Shown: positions 1 through 5,883 of the stretch, in pieces
How the letters are laid out: each line of letters starts with the position of its first letter
How positions within the stretch are numbered: position 1 is the first letter of the stretch
Source of the DNA: Elusimicrobiota bacterium
GTDB lineage: Bacteria; Elusimicrobiota; Elusimicrobia; Elusimicrobiales; Elusimicrobiaceae
Reading direction: 5' to 3'
Assembly (NCBI GenBank): GCA_031271365.1
Contig: JAISVV010000011.1
Coordinates: forward strand, 1 to 6,431
DNA: 6,431 nucleotides
Notes under the pieces: model-generated
Told to the model about the DNA's origin: nothing
What the model saw: only the letters and a program-made list of their open reading frames with translations
Database searches by the model: none
Program-made: the position numbers and the translations under genes

Positions 1-1065
1 GCTTATCAGCACAAAGCCGTTTATGTTTGCGCTTTGCGCGGCGTCTTTTAGCACCTCGGCCGCGCCGGCGGCGGGCACGGTTACCACAAACATATCAACT
101 TTTTTAGGGAAGTCCTTGCAGCTTGCGTAGCAGTTGATGCCGTCTATGGGCGCGCTGTCTTTTTTAAGTATAAAAAGGTTGTCCTTGTTAAAGCCGGCTT
201 CTATGGCGTTGCGCAAAATAATGCGGCCCATGTTAACTTTATCGCCGCTTACGCCGGCAACGGCGGCGGTTTTAGGCTCCAGCAAAGCCTTAATGCCGGT
301 TTTGGTTGGCATGATTTTGCGGCTGCGTTTGCCGTCGTTAAGTTTAAAGCGCAGCACGCCGTCCAAAGCGGTCAATCGGCCGTCTACGGCGGCAAGGGGG
401 TTAATTTCCAGTTCTTCTATTAAATATTTGCTCTCGCCGCTAAAATGCGCCATAACCTGCGAAATTTTAGCAACCCAGTTTACCAAATCTTCTTTTTTAG
501 CCTGCTCTTTGCCGCCGCGCACAAGGCCGCCGGTATAGCTCCAGATAAAAGAATTTGCTACAAACTCCGCAGCGTTTAAGCCGTTGACGGGCGTTATGGC
601 CGGCGTGACGCCCTGCTTAAATTTTTTGGTTAAATTTTCCGCGTCCGTGCCGCCCACGCCCAAAGTTATTAACGGCCCGAAGGCCTTATCGGCGCGCGCG
701 CCGAGCAAAATCTCGCGCCCGAGGGCAAAGTGTGGGTAATCGGCAAACTCAACCAGCATAAAGGTATCAATTTCCGGGAAGTCGGCCGTCATTTTGGCGT
801 AAACGGCGGCGGCTTCTTCTTTAGCGGCAACTTTTACGCCGCCTTTATCGGTTTTGTGCAGGGTTTTGGAAGAAAGTATCTTTATAACAACCTTACCGCC
901 GGCAAAATCTTTTATATGCGCCAAAATATCGTCTTTGGGGGATATTACTTTAAACTTTGGCGTTTTAAGGCCAAGGCGGTTAAAAACGGCGTAACAATCG
1001 GCCTCGTTTAGGGTTTGCTGGCCGTTTTTGGCCGCCGCGGACAGAATATTGTTGATAAAATCCAT
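1..1065 (-). CDS. ADP-forming acyl-CoA synthetase (acetate--CoA ligase family), ATP-grasp (beta) then CoA-binding (alpha) order; C-terminus off the window
   Basis: Read on the minus strand, this frame is open from an ATG at 1065 to the window edge, giving 355 residues without a stop. Residues about 15-240 match the beta-type ATP-grasp domain of ADP-forming acyl-CoA synthetases. Its landmarks are VVIKILSSKTLHKTDKGGV (59-77), the GREILLGARADKAFGP segment (116-131) and the EELEINPL segment (217-224). H70 in the LHKTD motif corresponds to the ATP-grasp-side histidine described in archaeal enzymes. After a short linker, residues about 264-355 match the Rossmann-like CoA-binding domain (AAVAGVSGDKVNMGRIILRN, then a VDMFVVTVPA strand). 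The family converts acyl-CoA, ADP and phosphate to free acid, ATP and CoA in the cytoplasm, giving substrate-level ATP in fermenters. The part carrying the catalytic alpha-domain histidine lies beyond position 1, so activity cannot be judged. Full-length fused members have about 700 residues. Acetate is the likeliest substrate, but other acyl-CoAs are possible. An AAGGAG ribosome site precedes the start, which is the only well-placed one. Confidence 0.9.
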   Translation of the reverse strand, partial: MDFINNILSAAAKNGQQTLNEADCYAVFNRLGLKTPKFKVISPKDDILAHIKDFAGGKVVIKILSSKTLHKTDKGGVKVAAKEEAAAVYAKMTADFPEIDTFMLVEFADYPHFALGREILLGARADKAFGPLITLGVGGTDAENLTKKFKQGVTPAITPVNGLNAAEFVANSFIWSYTGGLVRGGKEQAKKEDLVNWVAKISQVMAHFSGESKYLIEELEINPLAAVDGRLTALDGVLRFKLNDGKRSRKIMPTKTGIKALLEPKTAAVAGVSGDKVNMGRIILRNAIEAGFNKDNLFILKKDSAPIDGINCYASCKDFPKKVDMFVVTVPAAGAAEVLKDAAQSANINGFVLIS

Positions 1066-1075
1066 GGGATAAGCT

Positions 1076-1081
1076 CTCCTT
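1076..1081 (-). promoter_or_regulatory. Ribosome binding site of the acyl-CoA synthetase gene
   Basis: On the minus strand the bases read AAGGAG, with 10 bases between this and the ATG at 1065. The spacing is slightly long but usable, and it supports that start codon, which is followed directly by a recognisable N-terminus of the ATP-grasp domain. Confidence 0.75.
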
Positions 1082-1111
1082 GCTAATGTTATACGAAATA
1101 TGATTAACTAT

Positions 1112-1139
1112 ATTATATAATTAAATAAAGAACATACAA
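1112..1139 (-). promoter_or_regulatory. Candidate sigma70-type promoter for the leftward acyl-CoA synthetase gene
   Basis: On the minus strand, TTGTAT (1139-1134) is followed after 16 bases by a perfect TATAAT (1117-1112). The -35 match is weak (only the TTG agrees with consensus), while the -10 is exact and sits in a very AT-rich stretch. Transcription would start near 1104 and give a leader of about 40 bases before the ATG at 1065. This is a prediction from sequence only. Confidence 0.5.
1116..1121 (+). promoter_or_regulatory. Candidate -10 element for the rightward phosphate transporter gene and its downstream run
   Basis: TATAAT lies on the plus strand in the AT-rich gap between the two divergent genes. 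The predicted transcription start, near 1128, would leave a leader of roughly 33 bases before the ATG at 1162. No convincing -35 hexamer lies 16-18 bases upstream (bases around 1092-1099 read TACGAAAT), so this promoter may need an activator or may be weak. It overlaps the leftward -10 element. No match to a Pho box was evident by eye. Confidence 0.45.
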
Positions 1140-1150
1140 GCCGTAATTAC

Positions 1151-1155
1151 AGGAG
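1151..1155 (+). promoter_or_regulatory. Ribosome binding site of the Na+/phosphate transporter gene
   Basis: AGGAG lies 6 bases before the ATG at 1162, an ideal distance. It fixes that ATG as the start and gives an N-terminus beginning with a hydrophobic segment, as expected for the family. Confidence 0.85.
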
Positions 1156-1161
1156 CGTTAC

Positions 1162-2943
1162 ATGGCCGCACTTTCCGTATTGATGAATTTGCTGGGCGGG
1201 CTGGGCATATTTTTACTCGGTATTAAAATGATGAGCGACGGGCTTCAAAAAGCCGCGGGCGACAGGCTGCGCAAAATAATCTCCAAGGCCACGGGCAACA
1301 GGTTTACGGCCACGTTTTCCGGTTTTGCGGTAACGTCCGTTATACAATCTTCTTCGGCTACTACGGTTATGGTGGTGGGGTTTGTAAGCGCGGGGCTTTT
1401 AACTTTAACGCAGGCTTTGGGCGTTATTTTCGGCGCAAATATCGGCACCACGGCCACGGCGTGGATAATCAGCCTTTTGGGTTTTAAATTTGATATAGCT
1501 TTATTTGCCATGCCGGCAATAGGCATAGGCTTCTTTTCGCAGTTTATACAAAAGTGGCCCATTATCCGCCGCTCCGGCGAGGCTTTGCTGGGCTTCGGCC
1601 TTTTATTTTTAGGCCTTTCTTTAATCAAAGACGCCATACCCAACGTGCAGGATTCGCCTTTTATAATGGAGCTGGCCACCAAATTCAGCCCGACGAGTTT
1701 GCTTTCGCTTTTGCTTGTTGTGGGCGTGGGCACGGTGTTTACGCTTATATTCCAGTCTTCCAGCGCGGTTATGGCTTTAACAATTACGCTTGCCGCCAAA
1801 GGTTTAATTGATTACCCCACCGCCGCCGCTTTGGTGCTGGGCGAAAATATCGGCACCACCATTACCGCCAATATTGCCGCCATAGGCGCGCCGCGCATGG
1901 CAAAGCGGGCGGCTTTCGGCCACTTTATGTTTAATATGCTGGGCGTAGTGTGGGCCGTGCTTTTATTTAAGCCGTTTTTGAGCCTTGTTGACTGGATTGT
2001 GCCCGGCACCACCACCGGCCTGACCGAGCAGGTGCTTTTGGTAAGCATACCTTATCACTTATCGGCTTTCCATACCACCTTTAACGTTATTAACACAGGC
2101 ATAATGCTGACCTTTATAAAACCCTTTGAAAAACTTATCATGCTTATCCTGCCCTTAAAGCGCAGCGAAGAAAATAAAACAGACCTTGTCTACCTAAAAG
2201 GCATGCTTACCACCACGCCGGAGCTTTCCATGATAGCCGTGCGCAAAGAGGTGGGCCGCATGGCGCAGATTGTGGAGCACATGGTAAACAAAATCATGCG
2301 CGCCATTAAGTCCGACTCGGATAAACTTTTCGACCGCGCTATAGAGGATTTACACTCCAGCGAGCAAACCACCGACGTGCTGGAATTTAAAATTAACGAC
2401 TTTTTAAAAAACCTCGTGCACGAGCCTCTCTCGCGCAATATGATAGCCGAAGTAATGACCACCTTAGACATCACCAACTACTACGAAAAGATGGCCGACA
2501 ACGGCGACAGGATTGCCATTTTGCTGGCCAAAGCCAAAGCCGGCAAGCACTTTGACGAGCACGACTTGCAAAGGCTGGAGGAAATCGGCCAAAAAGTAAA
2601 GCGTATTTTATGCGAGACGCGGGCCGTCTTCCTGGCGGATAAAATAGATAATAACGCCGTAATACAAACCGCCCTGCAGCGCGAGCGCGAGCTTAACGAC
2701 ATAAGGCACGCCTTCCGCAACGAAAAAACTATGCGCGATTATACGCAGGACGCGCAAATTTCGCCGGTGGCCATAACTTTGTTTGCCGATATTTTAACCA
2801 GCTTTGAAAAAATAGGCGACTACGCCCTAAACATAGTCGAAGCCAAAACCGGCGTGCGCGAAGAAACGCTGGAGCAAACCGCTTTCCTGCTTAAAAAAGA
2901 GGCGGCCAAAAAAGGTTCTTATGGAGAAACCAGGCCAGAGTAA
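1162..2943 (+). CDS. Na+/phosphate cotransporter, NptA/YjbB type, with C-terminal PhoU-like domain
   Basis: This 593-residue protein belongs to the Na/Pi cotransporter II family. The membrane part (about 1-330) carries the two inverted-repeat signatures that define it: IQSSSATT (61-68) with GANIGTT (91-97), and FQSSSAVM (197-204) with GENIGTT (227-233). The QSSS motifs are thought to line the sodium and phosphate site. Hydrophobic segments fill the region between and around them, and an HTTFN motif (304-308) precedes the last segment. Residues about 350-565 are soluble, helical and PhoU-like, with the paired signatures YYEKMADNGDRIA (440-452) and FEKIGDYALNI (548-558). E. coli YjbB has the same two-part layout at slightly shorter length and can export phosphate, so the direction of transport is not certain here. 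The gene is the first of a plus-strand run, diverges from the acyl-CoA synthetase gene, and overlaps the next gene by 23 bases. Its start is set by an AGGAG site. Confidence 0.93.
   Translation: MAALSVLMNLLGGLGIFLLGIKMMSDGLQKAAGDRLRKIISKATGNRFTATFSGFAVTSVIQSSSATTVMVVGFVSAGLLTLTQALGVIFGANIGTTATAWIISLLGFKFDIALFAMPAIGIGFFSQFIQKWPIIRRSGEALLGFGLLFLGLSLIKDAIPNVQDSPFIMELATKFSPTSLLSLLLVVGVGTVFTLIFQSSSAVMALTITLAAKGLIDYPTAAALVLGENIGTTITANIAAIGAPRMAKRAAFGHFMFNMLGVVWAVLLFKPFLSLVDWIVPGTTTGLTEQVLLVSIPYHLSAFHTTFNVINTGIMLTFIKPFEKLIMLILPLKRSEENKTDLVYLKGMLTTTPELSMIAVRKEVGRMAQIVEHMVNKIMRAIKSDSDKLFDRAIEDLHSSEQTTDVLEFKINDFLKNLVHEPLSRNMIAEVMTTLDITNYYEKMADNGDRIAILLAKAKAGKHFDEHDLQRLEEIGQKVKRILCETRAVFLADKIDNNAVIQTALQRERELNDIRHAFRNEKTMRDYTQDAQISPVAITLFADILTSFEKIGDYALNIVEAKTGVREETLEQTAFLLKKEAAKKGSYGETRPE
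2911..2915 (+). promoter_or_regulatory. Weak ribosome binding site inside the transporter gene that sets the start of the DUF1232 gene
   Basis: AAAGG lies 5 bases before the ATG at 2921, within the last codons of the transporter gene. It is a modest match, but together with the 23-base overlap it suggests translational coupling to the upstream gene. The next in-frame ATG would remove about 27 residues of the N-terminal region, though not the conserved motif. Confidence 0.45.
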
Positions 2944-3235
2944 TTATTTCAGCGTAAACCCGGCCGTGCTGGCGCGCGATTTTAAAGACGCGTTTGCTAT
3001 GTTTTGGGCGGCCTTAAGGCGCAAGATACCCTGGCCGTGGCGCAGCACTTTTTGGGGTTTATTATTTGTTTTATACTTTGCCTTGCCGTTGGATTTCGTG
3101 CCCGAAGCCGTCTTTTTGCTTTTGGGCTTCAGCGACGATTTGCTGTTTTTAGTTTACGTACTCAATAAAATGCGCCCGGATATAGAAGTTTACAGGGCCT
3201 GCGCATTAAAACACAAAGCAGGGGGGAAACGATGA
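2921..3235 (+). CDS. YkvA/DUF1232 family small membrane protein
   Basis: This 104-residue protein has the hallmark of the DUF1232 (YkvA) family: a hydrophobic hairpin containing LPLDFVPE (55-62) followed by GFSDDL (69-74). The family consensus is close to a P-x-D-x-x-P motif and then G-x-x-D-D. Two likely membrane-embedded helices lie at about 43-57 and 62-82, with a basic flank before them (RRKIPWPWR, 33-41) and a basic C-terminus. The molecular function of the family is not established; I do not assign one. The gene starts inside the transporter gene (23-base overlap) and its stop overlaps the start of the AsmA-like gene in an ATGA arrangement, so the three genes are almost certainly co-transcribed and probably translationally coupled. 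That context points to a role at the membrane, which is inference. Confidence 0.8.
   Translation: MEKPGQSNYFSVNPAVLARDFKDAFAMFWAALRRKIPWPWRSTFWGLLFVLYFALPLDFVPEAVFLLLGFSDDLLFLVYVLNKMRPDIEVYRACALKHKAGGKR
3220..3226 (+). promoter_or_regulatory. Ribosome binding site of the AsmA-like gene
   Basis: AGGGGGG lies 5 bases before the ATG at 3232, inside the end of the DUF1232 gene. With the ATGA overlap (stop TGA at 3233-3235) it indicates reinitiation or coupled translation. Confidence 0.65.
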
Positions 3236-5370
3236 AAAGGTTGTTTAAATTACTGCTGGTTTCAGCCGTGGTTATTATAGTTTTAATAACGGCGCCTTTG
3301 GTTGCGCTTAAGATAATCTTTCCGGCCGAAAAAATTAAACTTATGGCGCAAAACTATGTTAAAACCAATTATAACAGAGAAATCAGTTTTGACGGCGTTT
3401 CCTTTAATTTAATAGGCGTGGGCGTAAACAATTTTGCGCTTTCCGAGGCGGCTACATTCAAAGAAGGCGCCTTTGTCTCCGCCGGTAAAGCGGTGGTAAA
3501 AATTGCGCTTAAACCGCTGTTTAAAAAACAGATAGAAATTAAAACCATAGGCCTTGAAGACGTTACAATCAATATCGCCAAAGAGCAAAACGGCAAGTTT
3601 AATTTTGACGATTTAACGGCCGCCTTCGGCGGCGAAAGCGCGCAGCGGCAGCCCGCCGCCGTTAAAGCCGCCGCGCCCGTGGGCGCCCTGGCCTTGGTCG
3701 CCGACAATATTTACATCAAAAACGCCGCCGTAAACTATAAAGATAAACAAAGCGATATGCGCTTTAACGTGCAAGGCTTTAACTTTAATATCAACAACTT
3801 TACATTGGATAAAGAGTTTTTGTTCAGCGGCTCTTTTGCCACCGCGCTGGAGACGGCCGGGCTTAAAATTGCGCCCGTTAACTTTGAGTTTAACGGCGCG
3901 GCAAATGTGGCCGATATGGCTTTAGAGCGGGCTTATTTAAACCTTGATAATTTTAGCGCGGTCTATAAAAACTTTAAAGCGCGCCTAAGCGGCGGGATAA
4001 ATAATTTTGACGCGCCCGCCGTTACCCTAAACGGCGAAATAACGGGCATTGATAACAACCTGGCGCAAGAGTTTGCCGGCGCGCAGCTGCCCAAATTTGC
4101 GTTGCCTAAAATAACTTTAGCCGCGCAGATAAACGCCGATATAAAGGCCGCCGCCGCAAATATAGCGGATATGCGCGCTTATATAGGCAACTCCTACGTA
4201 AAAACCGCGGGCAGCGTTAATTACGGCGGCCCGGCGCTTAAGTACAATACCAACACCGATATAGCGCTTTCTTTAAAGGAAATCGCCTCCATAGCCGCAG
4301 ATACGCTGGCGCCCTTTAAACTTGCCGGCGATATAACGGGGCATTTGGCGGTGTCCGACGGCAAAAACTTGCCTAACGTTAAAGGCTCGCTAACGCTTAA
4401 AGATATCGGCGCGCTTGTAATGCAGCGCGAGCTTAAAAACTTAAACGGCGCCGTTGCCATTAACTCCATAGACGATATCAAAACCAATTTGTTTAAAGGC
4501 GTGTTTGATAGTTCTAAGTTTTCCGCTTCGCTGGCTTACGCTAAGCCCGCCGAGGCAATGAACGTAAACTTCCTTTTTGATATGGACGAGTTTAAACTGG
4601 ACGATATCAGCCTTGACGTTCTCTTCGCGCCCGCCGCCATAGGCCAAAGCGCGCCGGCAGCGCAGCCGCACGCCGCCGCTTTTGTAATGCCCGGCCCGCG
4701 CAGCGCGCCGGTAAACGTTAAAGCGGATATAACAGTGCGCAAGATAGATAACAACATGTTTGTAACGCAAAACCTTAAACTTAAAGCCGACATAAAAGGC
4801 CTTGATAATAAGCTGGATAAAGCAACGGGCAGCGCGGAGTTTTCCACCCAAAACGGCGAAATACGGGATTTGGATAAACTTATGAACACCTCCAAGGTGC
4901 TGCGCGTTATGCTGGCCTCGCTGCAAATAGCGCAAAACGCGTTTAAAACGCTTAAGCTGGATATGGGCGGCCTGCAGGAAGGCCGCATTGCCTATAACTC
5001 CATAGAAGGCGCCTACGCGCTTAAAGCAGGCAGCGTAAATATAAGCAAAACCGATATCAACGCCGACGTCGCCACAATTAAAACCGGCGGCAGCCTTAAC
5101 CTGCTTACCACCGCGCTTAACATGAAGATACAAAGCCACCTGGGCAAAATCGGCTCAAGCGGGTTTAAGCCGGTTGTAATCAACGTAAGCGGCACTATAG
5201 ATAAGCCTTCGGTAAAGCTGGACGCGGCCTCAACAATAACGTCGGTGCTGGGCGTCTCCAAAGACAAAACCGCGCGGGAAAACGCCGCCGCGGTTAAAGA
5301 AAGCGTGCAGGACACCGCCGACAAACTAAAAGAAATCGCCGGCCAAATAGGCCATGCGATAAAGAAGTAA
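3232..5370 (+). CDS. AsmA-like envelope protein
   Basis: This 712-residue protein begins with a basic, uncleaved-looking membrane anchor (about 5-30). The AsmA-type N-terminal pattern follows: a segment on a membrane-embedding helix and a REISFDGVSFNLIGVGVNN stretch (49-67), then KPLFKKQIEIKTIGLEDVTI (94-113) and NGKFNFDDL (120-128). The middle is a long series of alternating short strands typical of the beta-rich AsmA groove. The C-terminal part carries a helical segment (544-574), a SLNL strand (621-624) and the family-typical GTIDKPSVKLD (654-664). A charged, alanine-rich helical tail closes the protein (675-712). AsmA-clan proteins span the periplasm and are thought to carry phospholipids towards the outer membrane or influence its assembly; that role here is inferred from family. 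E. coli AsmA has 617 residues, so the size is ordinary. An alanine/proline-rich stretch with little strand character interrupts the fold at 466-493, and another lies at 136-150. The gene is overlapped by 4 bases with the DUF1232 gene. Confidence 0.85.
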   Translation: MKRLFKLLLVSAVVIIVLITAPLVALKIIFPAEKIKLMAQNYVKTNYNREISFDGVSFNLIGVGVNNFALSEAATFKEGAFVSAGKAVVKIALKPLFKKQIEIKTIGLEDVTINIAKEQNGKFNFDDLTAAFGGESAQRQPAAVKAAAPVGALALVADNIYIKNAAVNYKDKQSDMRFNVQGFNFNINNFTLDKEFLFSGSFATALETAGLKIAPVNFEFNGAANVADMALERAYLNLDNFSAVYKNFKARLSGGINNFDAPAVTLNGEITGIDNNLAQEFAGAQLPKFALPKITLAAQINADIKAAAANIADMRAYIGNSYVKTAGSVNYGGPALKYNTNTDIALSLKEIASIAADTLAPFKLAGDITGHLAVSDGKNLPNVKGSLTLKDIGALVMQRELKNLNGAVAINSIDDIKTNLFKGVFDSSKFSASLAYAKPAEAMNVNFLFDMDEFKLDDISLDVLFAPAAIGQSAPAAQPHAAAFVMPGPRSAPVNVKADITVRKIDNNMFVTQNLKLKADIKGLDNKLDKATGSAEFSTQNGEIRDLDKLMNTSKVLRVMLASLQIAQNAFKTLKLDMGGLQEGRIAYNSIEGAYALKAGSVNISKTDINADVATIKTGGSLNLLTTALNMKIQSHLGKIGSSGFKPVVINVSGTIDKPSVKLDAASTITSVLGVSKDKTARENAAAVKESVQDTADKLKEIAGQIGHAIKK

Positions 5371-5386
5371 CCAACACAAATCAAGC

Positions 5387-5390
5387 GAGG
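5387..5390 (+). promoter_or_regulatory. Ribosome binding site of the tandem PC4 gene
   Basis: GAGG lies 8 bases before the ATG at 5399, in the 28-base gap after the AsmA-like gene. The gap contains no terminator hairpin or clear promoter. Confidence 0.7.
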
Positions 5391-5398
5391 TAAGTTTT

Positions 5399-5857
5399 AT
5401 GCCAGAATCATCATTTGCAATACTGAAAGAAATAGGCTCCTTAGTTTTAGAAGACGGCAACGAAATAAAATTTTCCGTCGATTCTTTTAAAGGGCACAAA
5501 TATGTTTCCATACGCAAGTATTTAAAATCCGATATTTACAGCGGGCCTACCAAAGCCGGCATTACGCTGTCGCCGGAGATGGTGGGCAAAATATCGGCCG
5601 CCATAGCCGCCCTGCCCGACGACTTTAAAGGCGAGGAGGATTTAGAGCTGGGCAAATACGCCAAAAAACAAGGCCTTGCCATAGTGCTCAGGATAAGTTC
5701 TTACATGGGCAGCAAAGGCATTGATTTGCGGCAATGGCAAGAGGACGAAAACTATAAAGGCTGGACAAAAAAGGGCATACGCCTGCCCATAGAAAAACTG
5801 GGCGAAGTTAAAAAACTTTTTGCCGAGATGACGCAGTACTTTGAAGAAAATAAATAA
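5399..5857 (+). CDS. Protein with two tandem PC4-like single-strand nucleic-acid-binding domains
   Basis: The 152-residue product contains two copies of the PC4 (transcriptional coactivator p15) fold pattern. Copy one (about 21-72) has the strand-turn IKFSVDSFKGHKYVSIRKYL (23-42), then PTKAGITLSPE (50-60) and a helix. Copy two (about 91-146) has IVLRISSYMGSKGIDLRQW (95-113), then WTKKGIRLPIEKL (122-134) and a helix. Both copies keep the GxKxxxIR/LR core and the TKxGIxL strand that marks the family. PC4 domains bind single-stranded DNA or melted duplexes, normally as a homodimer of one domain per chain; small bacterial members such as YdbC exist. The linker (73-90) is acidic and then basic. 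It is likely a cytoplasmic nucleic-acid-binding protein acting in transcription or repair; its exact target cannot be told. It lies between the AsmA-like gene and a Ser/Thr kinase gene with gaps of 28 and 26 bases. No signal peptide or membrane segment is present. Confidence 0.82.
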   Translation: MPESSFAILKEIGSLVLEDGNEIKFSVDSFKGHKYVSIRKYLKSDIYSGPTKAGITLSPEMVGKISAAIAALPDDFKGEEDLELGKYAKKQGLAIVLRISSYMGSKGIDLRQWQEDENYKGWTKKGIRLPIEKLGEVKKLFAEMTQYFEENK

Positions 5858-5883
5858 AACAACCAGGGGTTAAAAACAATTTT

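Noticed and set aside
134..1011. Two plus-strand open frames (134-538 and 730-1011) opposite the acyl-CoA synthetase gene
   Set aside because: The minus-strand reading gives clear ATP-grasp and CoA-binding motifs throughout this stretch, so the plus-strand frames are shadows.
1245..1799. A 184-codon open frame on the minus strand inside the transporter gene
   Set aside because: It is antisense to the conserved repeats of the Na+/phosphate transporter, has no family match, and is a by-product of codon bias.
4441..5139. A 232-codon open frame on the minus strand inside the AsmA-like gene
   Set aside because: It lies wholly antisense to a well-supported gene, has no recognisable domain, and its cysteine-, tyrosine- and arginine-rich composition is what the strongly biased sense codons give when read backwards.
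5341..5353. Short inverted repeat GGCC-AAATA-GGCC near the end of the AsmA-like gene, considered as a terminator
   Set aside because: The stem is only 4 base pairs, there is no following T run, and it lies inside the coding sequence.
5858..5883. The gap between the PC4 and kinase genes, searched for a terminator or promoter
   Set aside because: No hairpin and no pair of promoter hexamers was found; it only holds a distant AGGGG.
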